In this document: positions 1 through 9,610 of the stretch, piece by piece | Position numbering within the stretch: position 1 is the stretch's first letter | Layout of the letters: every line of letters begins with the position of its first letter | From: Massilia sp. H6 | GTDB taxonomy: Bacteria > Pseudomonadota > Gammaproteobacteria > Burkholderiales > Burkholderiaceae_D | NCBI RefSeq assembly: GCF_024802625.1 | Contig: NZ_CP103371.1 | Coordinates: 124,001 to 188,000 of the forward strand | Reading direction: 5' to 3' | Length of the DNA: 64,000 nucleotides | Notes under the pieces: generated by a model | Told to the model about the DNA's origin: nothing | The model's database searches: none | Seen by the model: the letters and a program-made list of their open reading frames with translations, nothing else | Translations under genes and position numbers: made by a program

Positions 1-1
1 C

Positions 2-208
2 TCGATTGACCCGAGCAGCCCTTTCCACAACCGCGACGTCTTCGAGCACGACGTCGGCATTCGCTTTAACGACAAGGATCGCACCGATGTCGAAGAGTAT
101 TGCATCAGCGAAGGCTGGATCAAGGTTGCCGCCGGCAAGACGCTCGACCGCAAGGGCAGGTCGATGCTGATCAAGCTCAAAGGCAAGGTCGAAGCGTTTT
201 ATAAGTAA
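2..208 (+). CDS. DUF3297 family protein, C-terminal part (start outside window)
   Basis: An open frame enters from the left edge and ends at a TAA at 206-208. The 68 visible residues match the C-terminal part of the small DUF3297 family as I remember it: a FEHDVGIRFN stretch, then EEYCISEGW and AAGKTLDRKG, ending GKVEAFYK. No function is established for the family; members are about 80 residues, so only a short N-terminus is missing. A strong hairpin follows the stop, so the gene probably ends its own transcript. Confidence 0.8.
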   Translation, partial: SIDPSSPFHNRDVFEHDVGIRFNDKDRTDVEEYCISEGWIKVAAGKTLDRKGRSMLIKLKGKVEAFYK

Positions 209-228
209 GGCTGCAGCGCCTGAAAGCA

Positions 229-260
229 CAAGGGCTGCCGGTTGATACCGGCAGCCCTTG
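229..260 (+). terminator. Perfect 13-bp stem-loop terminator
   Basis: Bases 229-241 and 248-260 are perfect reverse complements (CAAGGGCTGCCGG) around a 6-base loop. The hairpin sits between the end of the DUF3297 gene and the end of the convergent SNF2 helicase gene. It can serve both strands, although only short T runs follow it. Confidence 0.75.
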
Positions 261-304
261 TTCGTCGCACAGGCGAAATAAGCGTGACCTGACGGTGCAG
301 CAGT

Positions 305-3300
305 CTACTCTTCGAGCGGCGCGAAAATCGCCTGCAGGTCTTCTTGCGTGAGCGCCATCTTCTGCGACTCGCCTTCGGCCAGGATCGAAGCGGCCAGCTC
401 TGATTTTTTCTGCTGCAGCAGCTGGATTTTTTCTTCCAGCGTGCCCTTGGCGATCAGCTTGTAGACGAACACCGGCTTGTCCTGCCCAATGCGCCAGGCG
501 CGGTCGGTGGCCTGGTTCTCGGCCGCCGGGTTCCACCACGGGTCGTAGTGGATCACGGTGTCGGCCGCGGTCAGGTTCAGGCCCACGCCGCCGGCCTTCA
601 GGCTGATCAGGAAGATCGGCACCGCACCCTGCTGGAAAGCGGCCACCTGGGCCGAACGGTCGCGGGTTTCACCGGTGAGCAGCGCGTAGCGGATGCCGCG
701 TAGCTGCAGTTCTTCTTCGATCAGGGCCAGCATGCTGGTGAACTGCGAGAACACCAGGATCTTGCGGCCTTCGCCGAGCAGGTCTTCGACCATCTGCATC
801 AGGTCAAGCAGCTTGGCCGAGATCGCGGCGGTATTCTTCTTGGCCGGCATGGATTTCACCAGGCGCGGATCGCAGCAGACCTGGCGCAGCTTGAGCAGCG
901 CTTCCAGAATGACGATCTGGCTGCGCGCCACGCCCTTGCGATCGATCTCTTCGCGCACCTTCTTGTCCATCGCCAGGCGCACGGTTTCGTACAGGTCGCG
1001 CTGCGGACCCGACAGCTCGATGCGGCGCACCATCTCGGTTTTCTGCGGCAGCTCCTTGGCGACATTGTCTTTGGTTCGGCGCAGCAGGAAGGGCTTGATG
1101 CGGCGGTTCAGCAGCATGCGGCGCACCGGGTCGTCCTGGCGTTCGATCGGATGGCGGAACTGGCTGTTGAAGGTTTTCTCGTCGCCCAGCAGGCCAGGCA
1201 GCAGGAAGTGGAACTGCGACCACAACTCGCCCAGGTGATTCTCGAGCGGCGTGCCGGACAGGCACAGGCGGTGTTGGGCGTCGAGCGAGCCGGCCGTTTG
1301 CGCCGCCTTGGAGCGGGTGTTCTTGATGTAGTGCGATTCGTCCAGGATCACCAGGTGATAGTGGTGTTCGCGCAGCTTTTCCTCGTCGCGCGGCAGCAGC
1401 GCGTAGGTGGTCAGCACGATGTCGGCGCCGTCGATCTGGTCGAACAGATCGATGCGCTCCTTGCCCTGCAACAGCAGTACCTTCAGGCTCGGCGCGAAGC
1501 GCGCGGCTTCGTCGAACCAGTTGGCCATCAGGCTGGTCGGAGCGATCACCAGCGCCGGGCTGGTGAGGCGGCCGGCCTCTTTTTCGACCAGGATGTGGGC
1601 CAGGGTCTGCACGGTCTTGCCCAAGCCCATGTCGTCGGCCAGGATGCCGCCAAGGTCGTATTCGCGCAGGAACTGCATCCACGCCAGGCCATCGAGCTGG
1701 TAGTCGCGCAGCGTCGCTTGCAGGCCTTTTGGCGGCTCGACTTTCTTCACCGCCCCGAACTGGCTCAGCTTGCGGCCGGTCTCGCGCAGGCGCTCGCCGC
1801 CGGTCCAGTGCAGCTCGAGGCCGCGCGCCAGTTCTTCGAGGCGCGCCGCGTCCAGCGTCGACAGGCGGATGCGGCCCTTGATCTTGTCACTGAAATACAG
1901 CTCGCCGAGCGTGGCCAGGATGGGCTTGAGGCGGCCCCACGGCAGCGCCACGCGCACGCCGTCTGGCAAGGTGGCCAGCATCTGGTCAGCTTCGCCATGC
2001 GCGGCCAGCACGTTGGGATCGAAGTCGGCCGGGGCGCTGCGAATCAGCTGTGCCAGCACCGGCAGCAGTGGCACGCGCTGGCGCGCCACGATGATGCCCA
2101 GTTCCAGTTCGAACCAGGCATTGCCTGCCTCGAGCGGTTCGTCGATATGGGCATACCACTCTTCGACCGGGACCACGTCGTAGCGATATTTGCTCGATTT
2201 TTGCACATGCCAGCCGGCGTCGCTCAAGGCATCGAGGTCGGCTTCGGCAAAGCGCAGCCAGTGCGCCTGGCTATCCAGCGCCAGCGCGCCGGCCATCGCG
2301 TTGAAAGGCGCAATGAGCGGTTTACGGAAACCGGTGTCGTTCAGGGTATTGAGCGCCGCGGCTTCGGCCTTGGGGTCGCGTTCGATGATCTCGGTGACGT
2401 CGCCAATCTGGCGCACTACGCGCTGGGCTGGGTCGAAGGACACGCGCTGGCCGTCGTAGTCGTAGGCCAGCACGGCGAAATCGTGCCAGCGCGACGTGCC
2501 GCCGTCGGCCATCTGCACCGAATCGAGCAGCAGGTGCGGAATTGGTTTTACGTCATTGCGCAGACGCTGGGTGAGTGGCTGCGGCAGCGGCATCAAGCCC
2601 TGCAGGCCATGCGCCAGCAGCAGCTGCGAAACGCGCTTCTTGTCGGTGCCGGCGAGCGTCGGGGCTTGCGCGACCAGGGCCTGCAGTTCGGCCAGCGAAA
2701 TGTCGATGCCGCCGCGATTGAGTTCGAGCGGTCCGATCGATAGATTGTCGATATACCACGGCGGGTCGGTCGGCAGCATGTAGTCGATCTGGTCGGCCGC
2801 GCTGTGGGTGGCACCCTTGGCTGGCTCCACCGACCATCCGAGCTTGACCACGCGGCCTTCGTCGCGCCAGGCCAGGCTGGCCAGGCGCTGCGGGCCGGCC
2901 TGCAGCGGATAGACCAGGCCTCCGGCCATGTCGGACCACGAATTCGCCCACAGCAGCTTGCCCTGCTCGAGCAGCATGTGCAGCAAGATGGCGCCGACCT
3001 TGCCTTTCGGTTCGGTGGCGCTGGTGCCCTGCGCCGAGCCGCTGCGCATGGCGATGAAAAACCGTACCAGGTCGATATCTTCGCCCTCGAGATAGCTCGG
3101 TGGCGCCGACAACAGCGAGAACACTTCGCTCACCGGGCTGGCCGCGGCGACCTCGCCGTTCGGGCGCAGGCGGGCCTTGCACAGGCAGATCGCGACATGA
3201 CGGCCGCCGCTGGTGGGCGCCATCACATAGACGAATTTGTACTGCACCGCTTTCGGATCGGCGATCTCGTCGGTGAGTTTCGGCTGCGGATGCGCCGCCG

Positions 3301-3418
3301 CCTCGACCCGTTGCAGCCAACTCACCACCGGTGCAGGCAGGGCGGGAGCGCGGGCTGGAGCGCGAACGACTGGTGCGGCGTCGGCGGCGTTCTCGCGATG
3401 ATCATCGACTGTGTGCAT
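305..3418 (-). CDS. SNF2-family DEAD/DEAH-box helicase
   Basis: A large SWI2/SNF2-type ATPase of about 1037 residues that would translocate on duplex DNA and remodel protein-DNA complexes in the cytoplasm. The C-terminal half carries the canonical motifs in order: DDMGLGKT (Walker A, about residue 595), DESHYIKN (Walker B, about 693), LSGTPLEN, then the second RecA lobe with GGVGLNLTAAD and DRAWRIGQ. The N-terminal half (about 550 residues) is divergent and probably binds nucleic acid or partners. The frame opens at 3457, but the ATG at 3418 (MHTVDDH) is the more natural start; no strong ribosome site decides it. The gene stands alone, convergent with the DUF3297 gene and divergent from tex. 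The specific role is unknown. Confidence 0.9.
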   Translation of the reverse strand: MHTVDDHRENAADAAPVVRAPARAPALPAPVVSWLQRVEAAAHPQPKLTDEIADPKAVQYKFVYVMAPTSGGRHVAICLCKARLRPNGEVAAASPVSEVFSLLSAPPSYLEGEDIDLVRFFIAMRSGSAQGTSATEPKGKVGAILLHMLLEQGKLLWANSWSDMAGGLVYPLQAGPQRLASLAWRDEGRVVKLGWSVEPAKGATHSAADQIDYMLPTDPPWYIDNLSIGPLELNRGGIDISLAELQALVAQAPTLAGTDKKRVSQLLLAHGLQGLMPLPQPLTQRLRNDVKPIPHLLLDSVQMADGGTSRWHDFAVLAYDYDGQRVSFDPAQRVVRQIGDVTEIIERDPKAEAAALNTLNDTGFRKPLIAPFNAMAGALALDSQAHWLRFAEADLDALSDAGWHVQKSSKYRYDVVPVEEWYAHIDEPLEAGNAWFELELGIIVARQRVPLLPVLAQLIRSAPADFDPNVLAAHGEADQMLATLPDGVRVALPWGRLKPILATLGELYFSDKIKGRIRLSTLDAARLEELARGLELHWTGGERLRETGRKLSQFGAVKKVEPPKGLQATLRDYQLDGLAWMQFLREYDLGGILADDMGLGKTVQTLAHILVEKEAGRLTSPALVIAPTSLMANWFDEAARFAPSLKVLLLQGKERIDLFDQIDGADIVLTTYALLPRDEEKLREHHYHLVILDESHYIKNTRSKAAQTAGSLDAQHRLCLSGTPLENHLGELWSQFHFLLPGLLGDEKTFNSQFRHPIERQDDPVRRMLLNRRIKPFLLRRTKDNVAKELPQKTEMVRRIELSGPQRDLYETVRLAMDKKVREEIDRKGVARSQIVILEALLKLRQVCCDPRLVKSMPAKKNTAAISAKLLDLMQMVEDLLGEGRKILVFSQFTSMLALIEEELQLRGIRYALLTGETRDRSAQVAAFQQGAVPIFLISLKAGGVGLNLTAADTVIHYDPWWNPAAENQATDRAWRIGQDKPVFVYKLIAKGTLEEKIQLLQQKKSELAASILAEGESQKMALTQEDLQAIFAPLEE

Positions 3419-3659
3419 GGGTCTCGTGTCTGCAATAAAAACGACAATAAATACCATTATCCTTCATACGGGCACTTCCGTTTTGTTCGGAATCGCACGT
3501 TGCGGACAATTACTCATCCATACCAGCGCGCACGGCAAGCATCGCTGCGTATGCAATCGCTGCGCGTAGCCGACTGTTCTCGCATGATCGGATGCGGCTG
3601 TCAAGACTGGCGTATCGCCCGGGTTTGCGTATCATTGTTCGCTTGACCTTCTCGGATTC

Positions 3660-6020
3660 ATGCGATTTATGCTGCCCTCCATCGAACAACGCCTTGCCCT
3701 TGAACTCTCCGCCAGACCGGCCCAGGTAGCTGCCGCCGTCGCCCTGCTCGACGAAGGCGCGACCGTGCCCTTCATCGCACGCTACCGCAAGGAAGCCACC
3801 GGGGGACTGGACGACATCCAGCTGCGCCTGCTCGAAGAACGGTTACGCTACCTGCGCGAACTCGAAGACCGGCGCGCCTCGATCATCGCCTCGATCACCG
3901 AGCAGAACAAGATGACGGCGGAGCTGATGCAAGCGATCGCGCTGGCCGAAGACAAGACCCGCCTCGAGGACTTGTACCTGCCGTACAAGCAGAAGCGCCG
4001 CACCAAGGCGCAGATCGCGATCGAAGCGGGGCTGGCGCCGCTGGCCGAGGCACTGCTGGGCGACCCGATGCGCAATCCCGACGACGCCGCTAGCGCCTAT
4101 CTGCGCGACGCCTTCACCAATGCGGACGGCGGCGCCAACCCGGGGGTGCCCGATGCCAAGGCGGCCCTCGACGGCGCGCGCCAGATCCTGATGGAGCGCT
4201 TCGCCGAAGACGCGACGCTGCTGCAGTCGCTGCGCGACTACGTGCGCGAGCATGGCGTGGTCGAATCGAAAGTCGTGCCCGGCAAGCAGGACGAAGGCGA
4301 GAAATTCGCCGACTATTTCGACTACTCCGAAACCCTCTCGACGATTCCGTCGCACCGCGCGCTGGCCCTGATGCGCGGCCGCCGCGAAGGCATGCTGGAC
4401 GTGGTGTTGCGCCTCGATTCGGAAGCGGAAAAACCGAAATGGGATGCCCCCCACAATCCGTGCGAAGGCCGCATCTGCGCCGCCTTCGGTATCAAGGCGC
4501 TGGGCCGCCCGGCCGACAAGTGGCTGCTCGATACCGCGCGCTGGACCTGGCGCGTAAAGAGTTTCATGTATATCGAAACCGAGTTGATGGGCGCGCTGCG
4601 CGAGAAGGCCGAACTCGATGCCATCCAGGTTTTCGCACGCAACCTGAAGGCGTTGCTGCTGGCCGCGCCAGCTGGCCCACGCGCGACCATGGGGCTGGAC
4701 CCGGGCCTGCGCACCGGCGTCAAGGTGGCGGTGGTCGATGCCACCGGCAAGGTGGTCGATACCGCCACGATTTATCCACACCAGCCGCGCAACGACTGGG
4801 ACGGCGCGCTGCACACCATCGGCCAGCTGGCGGCAAAGCACAATGTCTCGCTCATCTCGATTGGCAACGGTACCGCCTCGCGCGAAACCGACAAGCTGGC
4901 GCAGGACCTGATCAAGCAAAGGCCGGAGCTGAAGCTGACCAAGATCGTGGTGTCTGAAGCCGGCGCCTCGGTCTACTCGGCATCGGAATTCGCCTCGCGT
5001 GAATTGCCCGACCTGGACGTGTCGATCCGCGGTGCGGTCTCGATCGCGCGCCGCCTGCAGGACCCACTTGCCGAACTGGTGAAGATCGACCCGAAGTCGA
5101 TCGGCGTGGGCCAGTACCAGCACGACGTGTCGCAGACCCAGCTCGCGCGCTCGCTCGATGCCGTGGTCGAGGATTGCGTCAACGCGGTGGGGGTGGACGT
5201 GAACACCGCGTCGGCGCCGCTGCTGGCGCGCGTGTCGGGCCTGTCGTCGAGCGTGGCGCAGAGCATCGTGTCCTACCGCGACATGAAGGGCGCGTTCGCC
5301 TCGCGCGCAGCGCTCAAGGCCGTGCCGCGACTGGGCGAGAAGACCTTCGAGCAGGCAGCGGGTTTCTTGCGTGTGATGAACGGCGAGAATCCGCTCGATG
5401 CGTCGGCGGTCCACCCGGAATCCTATCCGCTGGTGCAGAAAATCCTGCACGACCTCAAGCGCGACATGAAAGCGGTGATCGGCGACAGCGCGCTGGTCAA
5501 GTCGCTCAATCCGGCGCGGTACGCGGACGAGCGGTTCGGCGTGCCAACCGTGACCGACATCCTGAAGGAGCTGGAAAAGCCGGGCCGCGACCCGCGTCCG
5601 GAATTTACCACCGCCACCTTTAAAGAAGGCGTGGAAGCGATCTCGGACCTGCGTGCGGACATGATCCTGGAAGGCGTGGTCACCAACGTGGCCGCGTTCG
5701 GCGCATTCGTCGACATCGGCGTGCACCAGGACGGGCTGGTACACATCTCGGCGCTGTCGAATACGTTCGTGAAAGACCCGCACACGGTGGTCAAAGCCGG
5801 CCAGGTAGTGAAAGTAAAAGTGCTGGAAGTGGACCCCAAGCGCAAGCGCATTGCGCTCACCATGCGCCTGACCGACGCAGCGCCGCAGGCTGGCAGCAAG
5901 CCGGAACAGCGCGGCGACCGCAACGACAGCAAGCGCCTGGCGCAGCACCAGCGCCAGGAAAGGCCGGCACCGGCTGCCAGCGGCGCGATGGCGGACGCCT
6001 TCGCCAAGCTGCGCAAATAG
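3660..6020 (+). CDS. tex: Tex, S1-domain RNA-binding transcription accessory protein
   Basis: 786 residues, the usual Tex length. The order is an N-terminal helical Tex domain (starting [16 protein letters not shown]), a YqgF/RNase H-like domain in the middle ([16 protein letters not shown] at about 344), helix-hairpin-helix repeats ([19 protein letters not shown], about 510), and a C-terminal S1 domain ([16 protein letters not shown], about 675-740) followed by a charged tail. Tex binds nucleic acid and acts in transcription or RNA metabolism; in Bordetella it is linked to toxin gene expression. An internal ATG at 3669 is an alternative start and gives MLPSIEQ, the usual family beginning. 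It is a single-gene unit. Confidence 0.95.
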   Translation: MRFMLPSIEQRLALELSARPAQVAAAVALLDEGATVPFIARYRKEATGGLDDIQLRLLEERLRYLRELEDRRASIIASITEQNKMTAELMQAIALAEDKTRLEDLYLPYKQKRRTKAQIAIEAGLAPLAEALLGDPMRNPDDAASAYLRDAFTNADGGANPGVPDAKAALDGARQILMERFAEDATLLQSLRDYVREHGVVESKVVPGKQDEGEKFADYFDYSETLSTIPSHRALALMRGRREGMLDVVLRLDSEAEKPKWDAPHNPCEGRICAAFGIKALGRPADKWLLDTARWTWRVKSFMYIETELMGALREKAELDAIQVFARNLKALLLAAPAGPRATMGLDPGLRTGVKVAVVDATGKVVDTATIYPHQPRNDWDGALHTIGQLAAKHNVSLISIGNGTASRETDKLAQDLIKQRPELKLTKIVVSEAGASVYSASEFASRELPDLDVSIRGAVSIARRLQDPLAELVKIDPKSIGVGQYQHDVSQTQLARSLDAVVEDCVNAVGVDVNTASAPLLARVSGLSSSVAQSIVSYRDMKGAFASRAALKAVPRLGEKTFEQAAGFLRVMNGENPLDASAVHPESYPLVQKILHDLKRDMKAVIGDSALVKSLNPARYADERFGVPTVTDILKELEKPGRDPRPEFTTATFKEGVEAISDLRADMILEGVVTNVAAFGAFVDIGVHQDGLVHISALSNTFVKDPHTVVKAGQVVKVKVLEVDPKRKRIALTMRLTDAAPQAGSKPEQRGDRNDSKRLAQHQRQERPAPAASGAMADAFAKLRK

Positions 6021-6036
6021 GGCGCAGCCCTGGTCG

Positions 6037-6321
6037 TCAGCGGTATTTGATGAAGGTGCCGACCAGGTAGACGGCAAGGCAGGCGAAGCCGATCTTGAAC
6101 ATGCGCGCCTGCGGCATGCTCGGCTTGCCGGATTTACTCAGGCTGATGGCGTCGGCAAGCAACACCAGCCCGTAGGCCAGTGCGGCGAGGCCGCAGATGA
6201 TGTCGCCAGCGGTGCCGCGCTTGACGCCGCCGACCAGGTTGAACACGCCCGGAACGGCCAGGACGAGGGCGAGAAGAAAGTTGGCGCTGGCGCTAGGACC
6301 GCGTCGGGGTGGCTGTTGCAT
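6037..6321 (-). CDS. Small multi-pass membrane protein, unknown function
   Basis: 94 residues with three hydrophobic stretches: about 13-28 ([18 protein letters not shown]), 36-53 ([20 protein letters not shown]) and 74-90 ([14 protein letters not shown]). A short polar N-terminus begins MQQPPRRG. I do not recognise the family; it looks like a small inner-membrane protein. It is convergent with tex (16 bases between stops) and divergent from grxD. Codon use and GC match the neighbours, and nothing around it gives a job. Confidence 0.65.
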   Translation of the reverse strand: MQQPPRRGPSASANFLLALVLAVPGVFNLVGGVKRGTAGDIICGLAALAYGLVLLADAISLSKSGKPSMPQARMFKIGFACLAVYLVGTFIKYR

Positions 6322-6516
6322 GGCTGGGATGAGAGAGTCGATACAATCCGGGCGATCATATCACCGGCCATGCGCGGGTGTGGATCAAGCAAAGAAAGCT
6401 GGGCGCGCTTGCCCTGGATACAAGAATTGCGGCCCCCGGACAGGCTGCCAATGTCTACCCGCCCGAATTCTTATAAAATGGCGCCATCTCACCCATTCTC
6501 ACTGAAGGTAAAACAC

Positions 6517-6831
6517 ATGAGCGACGTTCAAACCTGGATCAAAGACACCGTGACGAGCACCCCGGTGGTGCTGTTCATGAAGGGTACCGCCCAGTTCCCA
6601 CAATGCGGCTTTTCGGGCCGTGCCATCCAGATCCTGAAAGCCTGCGGTGTCGAGAACATCGCCACCGTCAATGTGCTCGACGATGCGCAGGTCCGCCAGG
6701 GCATCAAGGATTACTCGAACTGGCCAACCATTCCGCAACTGTACGTGCGCGGCGAATTCATCGGCGGGTCCGACATCATGAACGAGATGTACGAGTCGGG
6801 CGAACTGAAAACGCTGCTGAATAACGGCTGA
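6517..6831 (+). CDS. grxD: Monothiol glutaredoxin (Grx4 type)
   Basis: 104 residues with the CGFS active site (Cys30), the TVNVLDD and [19 protein letters not shown] segments and a short C-terminus. This is the standard layout of Grx4/GrxD proteins, which bind and transfer [2Fe-2S] clusters and work with BolA partners in iron handling. The frame is open further upstream (to 6316), but the ATG at 6517 is preceded by GAAGGT at 6504-6509 and gives the family N-terminus [10 protein letters not shown]. An AT-rich patch with TATAAAAT at 6472-6479 lies about 40 bases upstream and may be its promoter. ubiX follows after 14 bases and is probably cotranscribed. Confidence 0.95.
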   Translation: MSDVQTWIKDTVTSTPVVLFMKGTAQFPQCGFSGRAIQILKACGVENIATVNVLDDAQVRQGIKDYSNWPTIPQLYVRGEFIGGSDIMNEMYESGELKTLLNNG

Positions 6832-6845
6832 TTGTCCGGCTGACA

Positions 6846-7454
6846 ATGACTGATTGTCCGCGCCGCGGTGTCAACCGGCGGATTATCGTCGCCATCACTG
6901 GCGCGACCGGCGCAACCTATGGGGTGCAGCTACTCAAGCGCTTGCACCCCATGCCTGGCGTCGAGAGCCACCTGGTGATTTCCGACGCCGCCACCCTCAC
7001 CCTGCACCAGGAACTCGGCCTGCAACGACGCGATGTCGAAAGCCTGGCCGACGTTGTCCATCGTAACCGCGATATCGGCGCTTCGATTGCTAGTGGCTCG
7101 TTCCAGAGCGATGGCATGGTGGTCGCTCCCTGTTCCATGAAAACCCTGGCTGCCGTCGCGCATGGCCTGTCGGACAATCTGGTCACGCGCGCCGCCGATG
7201 TGATGCTGAAAGAACGTCGGAGGCTGGTGTTGATGGTGCGCGAAACACCGTTTAACCTGGCGCACCTGCGCAATATGACGGCGGTAACGGAAATGGGCGG
7301 TATCGTGTTTCCGCCGCTACCGAGCTTTTATCATCGCCCGGCGACCATCGAAGAGATGGTCGACCATACAGTCGACCGGGTGATCGACCTGCTCGGGCTC
7401 GAAAACGCCCTCGCCCCGCGCTGGGGCGGGATGAAAAGTGCGCCGGACGCGTAA
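6846..7454 (+). CDS. ubiX: UbiX flavin prenyltransferase
   Basis: 202 residues. UbiX joins a dimethylallyl group to FMN to make prenylated FMN, the cofactor of the UbiD decarboxylase in ubiquinone synthesis. The N-terminal GATGATYGVQLL flavin-binding loop is present, as are APCSMKTLAAVAHGLSDNL and the conserved C-terminal MGGIVFPPLPSFYHRP stretch. It follows grxD by 14 bases on the same strand; the pairing is probably transcriptional convenience. Confidence 0.94.
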   Translation: MTDCPRRGVNRRIIVAITGATGATYGVQLLKRLHPMPGVESHLVISDAATLTLHQELGLQRRDVESLADVVHRNRDIGASIASGSFQSDGMVVAPCSMKTLAAVAHGLSDNLVTRAADVMLKERRRLVLMVRETPFNLAHLRNMTAVTEMGGIVFPPLPSFYHRPATIEEMVDHTVDRVIDLLGLENALAPRWGGMKSAPDA

Positions 7455-7472
7455 GCGCCCAGCACTTAGCAC

Positions 7473-7646
7473 TTAGCGCTTGTCGCTGTCGAACGGGTCG
7501 TCGGCCTTCTTCGCCTCGCGCGCTTCCTCGATCATCCGCCGCTTGGCATTGCGTTGTCGCATCACTTCGGCATGGCGCGCTGCCGTCATCGGCGGCGCAG
7601 TCATGAGTTCCTTGAGCTGGGCGGTGTTGGCGTAATTGTTTCGCAT
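7473..7646 (-). CDS. Small charged protein of unknown function (57 aa)
   Basis: A short frame starting MRNNYANTAQLKELM and ending DDPFDSDKR, stop at 7473-7475. The ATG at 7646 is preceded by an almost ideal AAGGAG at about 7658-7663. Its middle is a highly charged, probably helical segment (RQRNAKRRMIEEAREAKKA). It is convergent with ubiX (18 bases between stops). I do not recognise the family. The good ribosome site and protein-like composition make it more likely real than chance. It is under 60 codons, so automated calling may miss it. Confidence 0.6.
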   Translation of the reverse strand: MRNNYANTAQLKELMTAPPMTAARHAEVMRQRNAKRRMIEEAREAKKADDPFDSDKR

Positions 7647-7763
7647 ACGGCAGCTGCTCCTTGACGTGACCAGTGGCGGCGGATCCGCTCGCCACTTGAC
7701 TGATTATGACCCAGTCCCGTCCGTTTGTGCGTTCTGGAGCTTACGATAAGTGCAGCCGCGAAA

Positions 7764-8180
7764 CTATTTTTGCTCTGGCTTCGGGTGATTCATGCGCACC
7801 AGCATGCGGATGAACTCGCGTGCGAGCTGGCGATGGTGTTCATCCAGGCGCTGCAAATCTGCAATCAGCTTGACATCGGCAGATTCGAAACGGGCGCCAG
7901 CGCTGGCCTCGGTACCGCTAGCGGCAAGGTCGGCACCGCCAAAGCGTAGCCAGTCGGCCGGCACGCCGAGCCATTGGGCAATCATGCGCAATTTTTCCTG
8001 GGTGGGAATGGCTTCGCCTACCAGCCACTTGCGCGCAGCATGGACAGTAATGGGACGGCCCTCGAAACGGATGTTGAATTCCCGGGCGAGGCGGGTCGGA
8101 CTATCGGGTGAGTAATGCGCATTCTTGAGGGCCTGCTGCAGGCGCTCGCTGAAGCTCTCGCGTTCATTGGATGAATTCAT
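7764..8180 (-). CDS. HTH-type transcriptional regulator, repressor-like
   Basis: 138 residues. The N-terminal half (about 10-80) reads as a lambda-repressor-like helix-turn-helix: LARRF-like LAREFNIRF, then VHAARKWLVGEAIPTQEKLRMIAQWLGV followed by DWLRFGG. This is the XRE style seen in short phage-type regulators. The C-terminal part (IADLQRLDEHHRQLAREFIRMLVRM) is a helical tail, probably for dimerisation; there is no peptidase domain. No phage genes adjoin it, so it is probably a domesticated regulator. The 256-base AT-rich region upstream contains a perfect palindrome at 8299-8313, a candidate autoregulatory operator. Confidence 0.78.
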   Translation of the reverse strand: MNSSNERESFSERLQQALKNAHYSPDSPTRLAREFNIRFEGRPITVHAARKWLVGEAIPTQEKLRMIAQWLGVPADWLRFGGADLAASGTEASAGARFESADVKLIADLQRLDEHHRQLAREFIRMLVRMNHPKPEQK

Positions 8181-8298
8181 GGTGATACTTAGGTTCGTGT
8201 GAAGATAGCCGCAAACACGGCCGGGTGCTTATTGCTGAGATGCCTCGCGAATGATGATACGCCCAAAAATTAACAAATCTGTGATTATTCAATAGAAT

Positions 8299-8313
8299 TT
8301 GTCTTTGAGACAA
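8299..8313. promoter_or_regulatory. Candidate operator: TTGTCT-3-AGACAA palindrome in an AT-rich island
   Basis: TTGTCT (8299-8304) and AGACAA (8308-8313) are perfect inverted 6-base arms. A second wider pair, ACAAAT (8273-8278) and ATTTGT (8297-8302), overlaps it. The surrounding 8181-8436 is markedly AT-rich against a GC-rich background and lies upstream of the HTH gene at 7764-8180. Binding by that regulator is inferred only. Confidence 0.4.
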
Positions 8314-8436
8314 TATAATTATTTCCTAAAAACCACACAATCACGCAATAAAGTTACCCTAGGGGAAATTTTAACGGCATGTTACACCATTTTGGCCGAA
8401 AAACCCGCATGGCGGCTTTGTTCCCCAAGGCAATTG

Positions 8437-9489
8437 TTACAAAATCTGGAACCGAATCAGCCCCTGCGCATCGGTCGTGCGTCGCAGTACACCGTCGCGC
8501 CACAGTTTGTGCAGGTGGGCTAGTGCTTCGCCTAGTGCAAAGCTGAGCTGGTGAGCATCGAGCGTGCGCCGGAACATGATCGGTACGATCTCGGCGGCTG
8601 TTCGTGGCACGGCGCAGGCCGCCACCACCTCGGCCAGGCGTTCTACATGGTGCGCGCGCAATTGGGCGATGCGCGTATGCAGGCCGCGAAAAGGCTTGCC
8701 GTGCGATGGCAAGACCAAGGTATCGGCAGGTAGGTTGGCGAACTTGTCGAGCGAGTCGAGATACCATTGCAGCGGATTGCCTTCCGGCTCGATCGCAAAC
8801 ACCGATACATTGGTCGAAATACGCGGCAGCACCATGTCGCCGGATATCAGGACGTTCAATTGTTCTGAATACAAAGACGCGTGCTCGGGCGAATGGCCGA
8901 AACCCGTGATCACGCGCCAGCCAGTGCCGCCGATGGCGACCTGCTGGCCATCTTGCAAACGCGTATAGGCATGCGGCACGGCCGGCACCAGCGACGGATA
9001 GTAATTCTTGCGGCTACGCATTTGCTCGAGCATGGACGGAGCATTCAGGCCATGGCGTTCGAAATGCGGGATGGCCGACGGGCCATCGACGCCGGGCAAG
9101 GCTGCCGCCATCATGCGCGCAAAGGCGAACTCCCCGGTGGTGGTCCAGAACGGGGCGTCGAAGCGGGTGCTGAGCCAGCCGGACAAGCCAACGTGGTCGG
9201 GGTGGCAATGGGTGGCGAACACGCGCAGCAGCGGTGCGCCGTCGAGGCCCTCGGCAAGTACTTGCTCCCAGGCGGCGCGGGTAGCATCGGTGCCGGCACC
9301 GCAATCGACCACGCTCCAGCCGCTGCGGCCCTCTTGCTCATCTCGCAACAGCCATAAATTGATGTGATCCAGCGCAAACGGCAAGGGCATGCGGATCCAC
9401 ATCAGATCGGGGACGATCGGCTGCAGGCTGCCGGGCGCCGGGATGGTGTCGCCAAAAGGATAGGCCAGCTGGGCTTCGAGCGCGTTCAT
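8437..9489 (-). CDS. MBL-fold metallo-hydrolase
   Basis: 350 residues of the metallo-beta-lactamase superfamily. The zinc motif THCHPDHVGLSGW is at about residues 92-104, a later GFGHSPEHASLY supplies a metal His, ISGDMVLPRIS supplies the bridging Asp, and LPSHGKPFRGL the last His. A C-terminal winged-helix-like extension follows (about 270-350), as in glyoxalase-II-like and LACTB2-like enzymes. The substrate is not evident; a thioester hydrolase is plausible. It is divergent from liuR, and the LiuR-type box at 9535-9550 lies in the 121-base gap, so it may belong to the acyl-CoA regulon. Confidence 0.88.
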   Translation of the reverse strand: MNALEAQLAYPFGDTIPAPGSLQPIVPDLMWIRMPLPFALDHINLWLLRDEQEGRSGWSVVDCGAGTDATRAAWEQVLAEGLDGAPLLRVFATHCHPDHVGLSGWLSTRFDAPFWTTTGEFAFARMMAAALPGVDGPSAIPHFERHGLNAPSMLEQMRSRKNYYPSLVPAVPHAYTRLQDGQQVAIGGTGWRVITGFGHSPEHASLYSEQLNVLISGDMVLPRISTNVSVFAIEPEGNPLQWYLDSLDKFANLPADTLVLPSHGKPFRGLHTRIAQLRAHHVERLAEVVAACAVPRTAAEIVPIMFRRTLDAHQLSFALGEALAHLHKLWRDGVLRRTTDAQGLIRFQIL

Positions 9490-9534
9490 GGAAATCTTTC
9501 GTATTCGTGGGAGGACGGGCGCGCTACAATGTGT

Positions 9535-9550
9535 TTAACGTTAACGTAAA
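9535..9550. promoter_or_regulatory. LiuR-type operator upstream of liuR
   Basis: TTAACGT-TA-ACGTAAA differs by one base from the perfect palindrome TTTACGT-nn-ACGTAAA found at 40626-40641. It lies 60 bases before the liuR start and 46 bases before the start of the divergent MBL-fold gene, so it could govern both. The motif agrees with my recollection of the published LiuR consensus in proteobacteria. Confidence 0.8.
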
Positions 9551-9610
9551 CGGAAGTTCGCCGCACCATGATTTTAGGCGATTCCGTGCCTTGCTTCCCT
9601 TGCCCCCACC

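Noticed and set aside
1151..2743. 530-residue plus-strand frame inside the SNF2 helicase gene
   Set aside because: Antisense shadow of a gene with clear helicase motifs; composition is not protein-like.
3843..6077. 744-residue antisense frame across tex
   Set aside because: It mirrors tex codon structure in a GC-rich genome, has no recognisable domain and is rich in His/Arg/Gln as such shadows are. tex itself is certain.
7764..8180. Prophage remnant
   Set aside because: Only the HTH protein is phage-like; no integrase, attachment repeats or structural genes are nearby.
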